64,000 nucleotides of DNA, taken from Taenia hydatigena. Taxonomy: Eukaryota; Platyhelminthes; Cestoda; Cyclophyllidea; Taeniidae. The notes beneath the pieces are model-generated. The model was given only the letters and a program-made list of their open reading frames with translations, was not told the DNA's origin and searched no databases. The position numbers and the translations under genes are program-made. Location: contig JADWOT020001334.1 in assembly GCA_036345935.2 (NCBI GenBank), forward strand, positions 227,806-291,805, given 5' to 3'. Positions 51,251-61,700 of the stretch are shown here, one piece after another (the stretch's first letter is position 1; the number at the start of each line of letters is the position of its first letter).

Positions 51251-52674
51251 GACTCAGATAATTTGTCGCCAAAAGTGGCTACAATTGCACATTACGAAAG
51301 AAACATGGGAGCAGCTGGATCCATGCCTCTGCCCAACGGCCACATGTTACCATCGAACTCAAGTTCGACCCCAGCTGTGATCTCTCTCGGAGGTCATAAT
51401 ATTGCACAGCTTACTCCAAATTTCCAAGTAAATTGCCCCATGGATGCTACTGCTCTACTTGGTGGTGACCATGGCCATTGTCTTCCGACGCTGCAATCCG
51501 AAAGCACATTCGTTTGGGGATTAGCTAAGGAAATTATGATTCTACGATACGCGCAGGGCCTTATTCAATGGCTGACGACTCAAATGCTTCTAAAAGTTAC
51601 ATATGTAGGCAAAGGCTGAGACAAAATGGCTGTTCTACCATTCCGGGGCCCCGCAGCAGTTGCACAGATCCAGCCAAGTGCAGCAATTTTGTCCCCAGTA
51701 TGGCCGAATCCCGCAGCTGTTGCTATAACCGACAACGCTGAGTTAGCCATCAGCAACACGATTGCTGCGCTAGGAGCTAATTACGAGGCCACAAAAAATA
51801 ATCCCTTAGTGGTGCGGTCTAATGCATACATGTTGGCTCAACACAGCACACAGCAACTCATGCCGCAGCAGCAACAGCAATATCCTGCTACCAGTGCACT
51901 TCAGAACAACCAATTTTACCCGAGTTGGAATGTGCAACTTACAATGCCAGACACTCCTTATGACGGCGCAGGTGAGTTGTCGTTTGCCGTCATTTGTTGC
52001 AAAAGTTATGCCTTTCTAGCCACTCACCATCATGCATCAATTTTAGCTATCCATCCACCCGTGTGCATCAATCCCCAGTTTGGACATGGTGGGTCTATGC
52101 TTCTCCTTCTATTTTCTCATGTCTAAAAATTCTTTGAATGCATTATCTTCTTCTACCTTTTAGCAGCAGTGGCTGCTCAATACGCCGCCCAAGTTGCAAA
52201 TACCCCTAATCACCAAGACCCCGTTGGACAGGAAACAGTGAGAAGGGGCCCAAAAGGCTCCAACTTATTTATCTTTTATATCCCTCAGGAATGTAGTGAA
52301 AAGATTTTACACGATCTGTTCTCGCCATTTGGGCAAGTATTGAGCGTGAAGATATTTTTGGACAGAACGACAGGCCAAAGCAAAGGGTTTGGTAAGTACA
52401 CATGTTTGGTTAACTGCCCCTGAAATGGCCACGATCTCTGTTAACCGCGGCGTGTCTATCCACAGGTTTTGTCAGCCACGATAATACAGTGAGTGCGCAA
52501 AACGCGATACGCGCAATGGATGGATATGCTTTGGGAAGGAAAAGATTAAGAATTCAGTTGAAGCACCCCGAAGGTAGATCTTTTATAAGCCACGGGTCAT
52601 AACGACCGTTATAACTCTTGCTAGTGTAATTTTAAATACCCCTTCTCTTTTTTTTAGCAGGCGATCACGAATAA
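51251..52674 (+). CDS. CELF/Bruno-like RNA-binding protein, 3' exons (RRM3)
   Basis: CELF proteins bind GU/UG-rich RNA through three RRMs and regulate splicing, translation and decay. Proposed exons are ~51251-51464, 51657-51971, 52047-52088, 52164-52391, 52466-52573 and 52661-52674, with all junctions from 51971 onward in phase 1 and good GT/AG signals. The first two exons encode an Ala/Pro/Asn/Gln-rich linker including a short poly-Q run. The 52164 exon carries RRM3 with RNP2-like N-L-F-I-F-Y and, across the 52391/52466 junction, RNP1-like K-G-F-G-F-V. The next exon ends R-L-R-I-Q-L-K, close to the family's R-L-K-V-Q-L-K. The tiny last exon reaches TAA at 52672. RRM3 is diverged (G where most CELFs have C in K-C-F-G-F). 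An in-frame TGA at 51617 is avoided only if 51465-51656 is intron, so that boundary is uncertain (an alternative is 51428-51667). RRM1/2 were not found. Confidence 0.8.
52047..52088 (+). other. 42-nt cassette exon candidate in CELF
   Basis: A 42-nt segment is bounded by TTTTAG upstream and a GTGGGT donor downstream, entered and left in phase 1. It adds 14 residues including a P-P-V-C motif to the linker just before RRM3. Because the exons ending at 51971 and starting at 52164 are also phase 1, skipping it keeps the frame. It is therefore a natural candidate for alternative splicing. Confidence 0.55.
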
Positions 52675-53300
52675 GGTTCCTTGACTGTTGACGATTTTAT
52701 AGCGGACTACGGTACTCTATTAGATTCTAAAATTTTTAATGAACTCAAACATAAGTGAGCTATTGCATTGTTAACACTTTGATCTATGACGTTCAAGTTC
52801 GAAAAGAGTTACGCAGGCTGTTAATAATCTGTCATGGTGTTTCGGATGTCACCATTCAGTGTTTGCCCGGGCGTCACCTGGTGTGGTGTGTATTACCCCT
52901 TACCAGTGTTGATTCCACCATTTCCCGTGCGCTCGTTGGAATGCACAACTATCAGTTATAGGAATTTTGGGTGACTACTTTGATAGCTTCTCCCACTTAT
53001 GTGTAAAAAAATGCAGCTTTTGCATTGAGAGTTATGCCCTGCATAGATTTTAAATATGACTTTACGCATATTTAGTTTAATGCAACGTTCTGCCTAGTCA
53101 AACGCATCAGCACTTTTTCTCCCTTACTTCCAAATGTGCTAATTTGCACAAACGCCTTTACATAGGCACACGTTGCACGGAACCGTTTTTAATTTTTTCG
53201 CTCCCCATAATGTAATCCTTTTATTGTTTTAGATGACCAGTTCCTTTGTATCAATTGTCATGCCCATGTGAGATCCACTCTATTCCTTCAATAAAAATTT
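52675..53300 (+). other. Putative CELF 3' untranslated region
   Basis: Non-coding sequence follows the proposed stop. The first AATAAA downstream on the + strand is at 53290-53295, a candidate polyadenylation signal. The 450 bp after the stop (to about 53117) align with the second copy at 58303-58730, so the duplication covers 3' flanking sequence. An open frame at 52755-52961 lies within this stretch and is not conserved in the copy. Confidence 0.45.
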
Positions 53301-55101
53301 TACTTTAATAGTCTTTAATTTTTGGAATAAGGTTTCGAGAAGACGTGCCTTTTCATAGCATGTTTATTAAATTTAAATGTGAGGTGTGATTTATAATGGG
53401 AACCATGCGAGCTAAGAAGGAAGGTTGCAATCTTCACACTTGCTCTGAAGTATCAATCATTGTGAAAATATTTGTTTGATATCCCCTGTAACTCTTACAT
53501 GAAAACGAATTACAACTTAAGGATTAATTGTTGGAATGAAAGTAGGATCTTCTTTGTTATAAAGATTAGAGGGCATTTCCGTATGAGGCGCATTTATCAA
53601 ATGTAAGGTATTGTCTCCGGGTCTTGTGTTGTGATTTCGTTTATCCTTTTGGTTAGTTACGCAACTTCTAGCCTTTTGATAGGTTAGTCAGATCTAATCA
53701 ACAGTACCGTGTACTGCGCCCATAATACAGGGTTTGACGCATGGACAAAATCGGCTGCAAACAAATGTTCGAGTCGTCACTGCAGTGTTTGGGTTGTGTC
53801 GTGACTCACCCCTCATGTAGTTTTGCTGCACAATGGCTTTGGCTAAGATCGCTTATTATGGATTAAATCGGAGAATTGTACAACCTGCTGCTTCACTCTG
53901 CATTCATAATCACCACTGTAAGAACCACTGTAGCTGGTGGGTTGTGCAGTCTGTTATCGATGGTGCTGATGGTACGTCCAGGTTGGACAGGCTTTGATTA
54001 CCATCAGTCAACGATAGCGATGCAAGCAGTTAGCATGAGTCAATGCAAAGCATCTTAGTTTGAGCCACGTTGAATAAGCAAGGAATGCGTGGCCGTAAGT
54101 GTAAAGCAGTTAGTATTTCCAGTACGGTTAGTCTTGTCGATGTTGGCGATGTGGGATCGGTGGTCTCTGGGAGGTCGGACATAGTCAAGGTATCGATTGC
54201 TAAGACCTTAGGGTTAGGGTTAGAGGCATCGTCTCTTTGTACCGTCACCCAGTCAGCACCCTGGATAACAGGAGCTGTGGATAAAAAACGTGAGACGACC
54301 TTTACGCGACCCCACCTGACCCTATAAGCCATCAGAGTCTGTGGGCGTCTGCACCATTGTCCGTTTCGGCAGCTACATTCCTCTATCTCATATCAGGATT
54401 CGGGTAAAGAACTACTCGACTTGCAGACACGTGACTTTAAGGTGAAGACATAAAAGGTGGCACAAGCCCTCTTGTTGTAGCAGACTGATTCTCCTCCTTA
54501 TCATATCAGAATGCGTCACCCATTTAATGATTCAGTAGTGGGCCAAAATCTAGGCTTGTTTGATTCCATGTAATGAGAGCACTGGGCAAAGTTATAACCG
54601 GCTCTTAACTGCAAAGCTTTTTTTTTTCAATTATCTTCCAATAGATTGAGTCTTCGTTGCATCATTGAGTGTAAATGTAAATGTAAAGACAGCTTAAGAT
54701 GACCGTGCTGTTTAAAGTATCACAGCAAACGGGATAATATAGTGAAATGTCAAAAAGCTAGTAGGCTTTCATGTCGACGTATCTGGCTCATCTCTAGACA
54801 TTTACGTTGCTGACGGTTCTGTGGAAAGGCAAAAGTGACGGGACACAAAACTGTTGATGGGATATCATTTAAAATCTAAACTGGTCTTAAAGCACTGTTT
54901 GTAAGGCATTGAGCTCATTTGCCGCAATCGTGGTCTTTTTCCCCATTGACTTAATTGACGTAGTTAGTAAATGGCAGCTTAGTATCCTGCAATAGTGCGT
55001 CTTTTAAAAATAAGTTTGAACAACAGCAATTGTAAATGAGTAAAATTTGCTACCGCATAATTTAGTTCAGCATTCTAAGGCACTGGCGTGGCATCATCAA
55101 C
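53301..55101. other. Intergenic; short TTAGGG-type array
   Basis: No genes recognised. At 54208-54223 there are two and a half tandem TTAGGG units, the telomere unit of most animals, in an otherwise unremarkable setting. Confidence 0.45.
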
Positions 55102-55672
55102 ATGAGCGGCATACTCGGTAAGCATTTTTTGATTGATTGCTGCCCATTTTGACCAAAATGAAAGAAAACTTTGCATTTTACTACCATTAATCAAACTTCA
55201 TCAATTTACTGCAAAGTAAAAATGTGTAGCACGGACTCTTGATAAGATCAACGCGTAAATTTTGGATAAAGGCATCTCCAACCCTTTACTCAAAGTGACA
55301 GAGATAGTATCACGCACTTTTGCTGTTTTGACAATGCAGGTGGCAAGGCATCATTCTTAATGTTGGCTAAAGCAAGAATGGGGACTAAGCAACTTCTTAG
55401 TTGTCAGATGGGCAAAATAGAGCGAATGAATGATCGACGACAGTGAGAACAGCGGCATCTCTTCGCCGTCATGTGTGTCTGCATGCACTGTGGCATGTTC
55501 GACCGATCGAAAAAGACAGGTCGGCAGATTAGGCAAAAGAAGAGCCTTCCTCTTGCTTGGGTCCGCTCGTATTCCTGAAGGATTTACCTGTGCCATGATA
55601 TCTAATCGCAGAAATGACATTTTCACACGCGTCAGTGACTTTGCTGGTGCATTCGTAAAGAGGCGGAGCTAG
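55102..55672 (+). pseudogene. Decayed histone H2A.Z-like gene
   Basis: H2A.Z is the conserved H2A variant of promoter-flanking nucleosomes. A 16-nt first exon at 55102-55117 starts M-S-G and ends in a phase-1 donor (G/GTAAGC). A good acceptor at 55338-55339 then continues G-G-K-A. In exon 2 the codons for L-x-x-x-x-G-K-I-x-R line up with the L-Q-F-P-V-G-R-I-H-R block, mostly exact or one substitution away. After a one-base frame change near 55440 come S-G, S-A...T (the S-A-A-I-L-E-Y-L-T block), R-I-P (R-I-T-P), D and A-G...V (the D-S-L-I-K-A-T-I-A-G-G-G-V block), all within about two codons of their expected positions. True identity is only about 20%, so it cannot encode a working histone. 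The call depends on collinear anchors and could be over-read. Confidence 0.42.
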
Positions 55673-57829
55673 TACATGCTTTCTTACACTCTAAGCATCG
55701 CCAAATCCTTCGCTCTTCCTCATTCACCCCATTACCATTCACTTCGTCAAGAGGTGTAGAGAAGTAGACGATGTTGTTTTCATGCCGTTGTCATGCGTCT
55801 CAATGTTGGTTTCGCATGTTACATAGGGCACGGTAAACCAGGTCTCGGAAAGCAGATAGTGGCAGCAACAGAGGTGATCAGAGAGTTGAATATCGGATGC
55901 ACCAGACCGCATTAATGGAAGGTAAAGATGGAGCTAGGATAATATGGCAGTGCAAGAGGTGACAAGCGGGTCATAAAGCTGCAAAACCGATTCAGGTTAT
56001 GGGTACAGGTTTTGGCTGAAAGAATGCGTAGACAGACCTGTTGCGAGGTTCTTGTCATTGCATCCATTTTTACTCTGTGATATTGATAACGAGTTGAATT
56101 GCGCTTCGCTCCTTTTTGCAAATCGTCACACTGGCCTCCTGGTAAAAGACATCACACATTCTTGACCGAATTTTGCATCATGTTATTATTGCTGGATCAA
56201 CTACAGTATTGTGCTGCGGATACTTGTAATTGCGCTTGGAAGTAAGACCAGCAGTAGGTCATTTGTTTTTCGCCTCACTTTAATTGGATAAATCGGGAAA
56301 ATTAATCAAATTGAAGGCACAACTTGCCGGTCCAGTTTTCCTTCTGGGACGTTGTAGGTCATGCTTGCATGGGAAGATGCATGTGTAGACACATAGCCAG
56401 GATGCTTTGGTAAGAAGAATTTATTTTACGCTAATAATCCAAAAGAAAAGCAACGCATTGCAATGCTCTCCTTGTACGTCGCTGCCTACCTTCTCCTTGC
56501 ACACCCCACGAAGTGTTGATAAGTGGAGCTGAGCATATACCTAGGAGTAATGCCCACTAGCGGTGTTGTTGTATACGTGTGGTGGAACAAATTGTGCACC
56601 ACTATGTAAACACAGAATAAGAACGGAACATAAGAAAGCAGTCAAGATAGTCTGTGGCTACTCTCTAAGGCTTGTGCTATGCTCTTCTTCAGAATGGTAA
56701 TGCAGACACCGCTGGAAATGGACTAGACATTAGGCTACAGTGTCCCCGCAGCTACGTGCACAAATAACACGATCGGAACCATTTTACACCCATATCATCT
56801 CAACTAATAGCCTTAAAGTGGACCATCTTACCGTAAAAGGACAAGGAAACCGGCGGTCGCTATCTTTTTTGAAGCAAGGAGACATTCAATATATTTGTGA
56901 GCGATGACTTGTCTGTGCAGATGCAACACCAATGTTGTTCGCTGCGTCAAATGCATTAGAATAGTGATTTATTTAACCTTTGGCAGCATTCTGCAGCAGT
57001 TTGTTAAAAAGCCTAATCACAAATAAAAGAAAACAAAAAGCGCTTCAAATGTTTTGAACTACTGATATGGGTGGGCTATGGAGCGGAAAACGTTAAGTGT
57101 GGACTTTAATGCCACTTTACTCCGGAAACATTCATAAATTGATGCAGCATATTGAACAACTGAAGTGCTAGAAAACTTTTCTTAGCGATATTACTACATG
57201 GCGCTCTTGCGTCCATTGCGAAATTATGCCGTGCGTCTCAAGCAGGACATAAGGATACCGCACTGCTTATTGTCTTTGTGGTAAGCGTATTCTCCAACCT
57301 AGCTGAGCGGTGGGTTGAAGATGTGAATGCAGCAGACTGCTGTGCGGGAATATTGCCATGATTTTACTTCCTTACCTTCTCAACTTCACTATTTGATCTC
57401 GAGACTTACTTGCATGCCCCTTTTGGCACTTTTCAAAAAGAAATACGTAATCACATGCTCAGAGATTAAAAACCTGTGCATGTGATTCCAAGTAAACCAA
57501 GTGCAGGGGATCTCACAGAGTGGTTGCACCTTTACGAATGGGCTTATTACAAATGCATGCAAACACGGTACACAACTACGGGGTTTACCATATACAGTGA
57601 CCACTGATCACTGTCTGATACTTTTTACATTGCATTTACTTATTTTGCCAGATTTCGATGAATTTTCTCGAAATTCATACCAATTAGTAAAATCATGAAA
57701 CTTCGGATTCGCTACTGAGGACTGAATCGTAGTTCTTACAAAAACGCATGCATCACGATTCCCTATTCTTCTGCGTGTCGGGTCGCCTTCACTAAGGTGT
57801 GGCACGTAAGATATGTCACGTTGTTGATG

Positions 57830-58730
57830 TCGCAGGTGTTCATCGATTTACACGGTCTCCTTTAAAATAAGTTCCTAATAAATTTTGATTCTTTTGCTCA
57901 CACTAGAGGGGTCTAGAAGGCTCTAACCTGCTCATTTTCATCTCCTACAAGAGTGCAGTGGGTTGGACCTGATTAACCTGCATTCGTCACTTTGACGGGT
58001 GATAAGTGTGAAAGTGTTTCTAAGCAGGGCAACTAAGGGAAGCAGATATGCGTACAAAATTAAATGACTTAAAAATTCCCACGCTCTATGTTAAACGCAG
58101 TGTGTCCGTTCACAAAGCTGTAGGTGCACAGGGTACGATACGTGCGATGAATAAATGGGCTTCGGGAAGGAAGAGTTTAAGGGTTCAGCTAAGGCGCTTA
58201 GAGGGTAGAAATTTTTTGCCCTATAGATCCTAGAGACTGTTAATGCACCTAGCACAATGCTTTTAAAAATATCGTTTTGTTTTAGTAGCCGATCGAAAAT
58301 GATGCATCTTGCCCTTGACTATGTCTAGTGGACGACCAATTTACCTTACAGCCCTTTCCTTTAATCTTTGCCGATTTCTTGAAATAATTTAAGCGCTATC
58401 GGATCGTCAGCAATCTACTATGCACAAAGTTTTACTCTTAATAATAGCTTTATGCGATTTTATTTGCCTTAGCACCACATTTTAGATGTCACCTCTGAGT
58501 GCTTGCGTGGTTATCATTTGGGTGTGTGGCTTTCGCTATCCCTAATGTGATGCACGACTGTCGGTTTAAGATTTGGGTGGTATTTCTTTAACTATTGCTC
58601 TTGCCCTGGCACATGCAGCACAGCTCCCATCATTTAGAGTTATTCTACATACAGATTTTATTAATGTCTTCTTGCACTATTTGCTAAATATAACGTTCGA
58701 GCTGGCTGATCGCATCGTCATAATTTTATC
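57830..58730 (+). repeat. Segmental duplicate of the CELF 3' region
   Basis: This aligns with about 52180-53117 in the same orientation at an offset of 5610-5655 bp and roughly 70% identity. Shared blocks include the RRM3 start, the intron between the two RRM3 exons (TGTTAA-C-GC-GTGTCT/C), the last acceptor (TTTTAG near 58284), and 3' flanking sequence (GTCACC, AGTG-TTGC, ATTTTGGGTG or ATTTGGGTGG, AACGTTC). Retention of introns and 3' flank shows a DNA-level duplication. It appears to end near 58730. Confidence 0.75.
57905..58302 (+). pseudogene. CELF RRM3 pseudogene (duplicate copy)
   Basis: The copy begins with codons for G-L-E-G-S-N-L-L-I-F, matching [10 protein letters not shown] of the intact locus. 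It keeps Glu at the position where most CELFs have it. A one-base deletion in the following segment then breaks the frame, and a TGA follows. The second exon keeps A-Q-x-x-I-R-A-M-x-x-x-A-x-G-R-K-x-L-R-V-Q-L in frame (58123-58200), but about 18 nt are missing at its 5' edge and the upstream acceptor is damaged. The last mini-exon equivalent ends at TGA (58300-58302). It is not expected to make a functional RRM. Confidence 0.75.
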
Positions 58731-61700
58731 ATTCGCCAATTTTCAATAGCATCAAGTGCAACGTGTTTATTAAGGCAAGTGTTTTGCTTCTTTACCAATA
58801 CTTGATTCGTGAGACCAGGAATGATGCTTTAATAAAGTTGGCATGTCATTTGTATTCCAGAAAAAACCCAAGTGCATTTAAATGGGGCTGCAGGAGGATG
58901 TACAAGTTATATTCTTTGCACAAGTTAATCAACCAAATGCATAAGATGTGGTTTTGCAACGTATAAGAAGCAAACTACGATAAAGACTGCAGTTTTTGAT
59001 ATTTAATTTATCAGACGATGAGGGATGACTTAAGTTACAACTAATCACATTTGGTGGATTTGACCTCGGTAACTACCAGCCATGACGGTAGGCCATTTTC
59101 TGTTATAATGATTGAGAACCTGTCTGTAGAGGATGCTTTTTGTATGCTCTGCTCTCCGTGCGATTCACATTATCGTAAAGAAATGTGTAGTAACATTTCT
59201 CGTTTGCAATGATGCGCAATGTAATTAGCGGTTCAAAAATGAACTCGTAACCTTTTTACGATGGTGACATGCAAAATCGATTCTTGGTCTAAGATCGCAG
59301 CCGCTGCAACTCATGCACTCACAATTCAACGTGCGGTAATGCAGACGCCCCAACGACTATGCGCAACAATGAACGGCCGCTGAGGACTACCATTACCATT
59401 GACTTGCGACCGACATCCATTATGCCACTGATATTCTTTGATATCTTATCACTTCTGTTGGGTCTAGATTATCGTCATTATAACGTGCTGACCTCAAGTT
59501 GCCTAACGACCTCTAACCTACCATACGATCCTCCGTCTACCCAGCCACTACCCCTGATGCTCTACATTGTGAAAGCCGGCGTATGTACTGTCTCGCCTTC
59601 AGTATGTGCTGCAGTCATTCGTAGCAGTTAAGTGAAGCTTTTATTAGGCTGCTATTTAGTAATTTACTTTTTGCACCTTTTCACATGGCAGTATATTCAA
59701 GGTATCATAAATGCATTTCAGGGCCTTCCTGTTACGTCTTGATCCCAATTCCTTACTTGCGGCATTGAACTTCGCAGCATCCGTTTGACGTAGCTTTAGA
59801 GATTCGAAACTCACGAATCGGCTGCTGTAGTTGGTTCGGTTTTTGCTTTTATGTATCTGCATCAAATTCCATTGCTAGGGCTGTAAGTGGGCGCAAGCAT
59901 CAAAGTGGGCAAAGGAATGGGCACAGAAAACATATTTTTATGTGATATTACGCGTTAGAATTAGGAACTTATCACAATGCCAGTGAGATACCACGTCTGC
60001 ATCTCAGAGCTATCAACGCTTGTCAATAACTCTATGCAAGGCTCATACGACTTCGCACAATCGCACCAAGGGGGGACTCTCAGCGAGGCCAAAATAAGAT
60101 GATCTGAGGAGTGTCTAAGTGCCTAAATTTCCCTTGATGTTAATCTGCTCTTGTGCGTTATCATAGTTTTTTTTTAAATACACATATTCCAATCTTAAAC
60201 TATTTCCAAACACACTAATGTACTCAAATTTACTAGATCTGAGCTTCAGTTATGCCTGCAACTCCAATTGATTGTGCCGTTCTTGCGATTGGTGGTGATT
60301 TGTCCCATTACCTAACTGTCACGTAAAATTAAACAATTAGGCAGTCTAATTAGATTTCGTCAATTGCATTCTGTGTCATTACAAAATGCAGTCAGTTATG
60401 GCGTGAATAAACATCACTTGCTAACCGATTGCAGGTCGGGAAGACATCGCGCCAGGTGGCACTACAGCATTGTCCTGGCAACCAAACCTCCGCCTGCTTA
60501 CTCACATTAGAGTATCTCTCATTGTGAGTTTAGCGATGAGTTCCAATCGAGTAAAAGAATAGGATCATGCAAGCAGACACAAAGTCGGTTAAGCGTGAAC
60601 ATAATTTCTGCAGATCTAAAGAGGCACACTAGTGGGTATTCAATTCATCGTGGAGAAGTCCATCTTCTTCTCAAGGGATGTAAATGCAGATGTAGACTTG
60701 GCCCAAATGCTGACGCTTTGGATTCGCAAGTCTGAAGTGGGGTAGAGTGTTGAAAATGCGACTCATTATCCTATGCCCAGCGTTAACTTAATGAGAAAGA
60801 GGCTGGAAGGTGCATGTGGGCTTGACTGCGTTTGACTGAAATCCTAGTCTACTGGACATGAGAGTGATGGCATCGGTAGAGGAATTGCATAGATTAATTC
60901 TACCACATTGATTACCTTCTGCTCTAGAGCTGGTAATGACTCTGCTATCTTCAATGATATCACATTTTCTGACTGTTAAGCAAAGGAACAAATAGTCTTC
61001 CTTCTTTTAATGGCAACGTATTGCGATAGGGCTGAAGACCGCATAGATGCAGACCAATGACTTCGCTCACGCGTGTCGCTTTGGTTAGCGTCACATGCAA
61101 GGAGCCAGTAGGAAATACACTCTTAACTGATTGGCTTACACTAAAGCACGCGCCGCTACAGTACATGGTTTGGGTTGGTTTACTGGTGGCGCTGATGATA
61201 AACTTGAGCACACAAAGTGCAGAGGAGAGAAGTGGTTGGACAGTCACATTCGAGACGGATCATGGATTGCAAACTCACTGAGCAGTGGCAGGTGTACTAC
61301 AGCCCATAATTCTCTGATCGTAATGATCTAGTCATTCCAGTACATTACCGCATCGACTCAGTAGCAATTCGCTCAAAGATATCGTCCATGAAGGAGTTCC
61401 TTTTGAGTATCAGGATGGACTTCGCCCGACACCATCAATTCAGGTAGCGTAACTCATCCTCCTCCTCTTCTCTTTCTCTTTCACCGTTTTCTGCACCTTC
61501 ACCCTTGATGTCTTCTTCGCAGCCTTGCCTGCCACTGCCTCAGGGGTCATGACAACCTCTTTCCTTCAATAGAACGCAACACCATTACTGACAAAGTTCA
61601 TGTCGCCAATGGCATAGGCACCAGCCCATCGCAACTACCACAAATGGATCATTAATCTTCTCTTTGGCCTGATCATATAGAGGGAAGGGCGTGCCAACAG

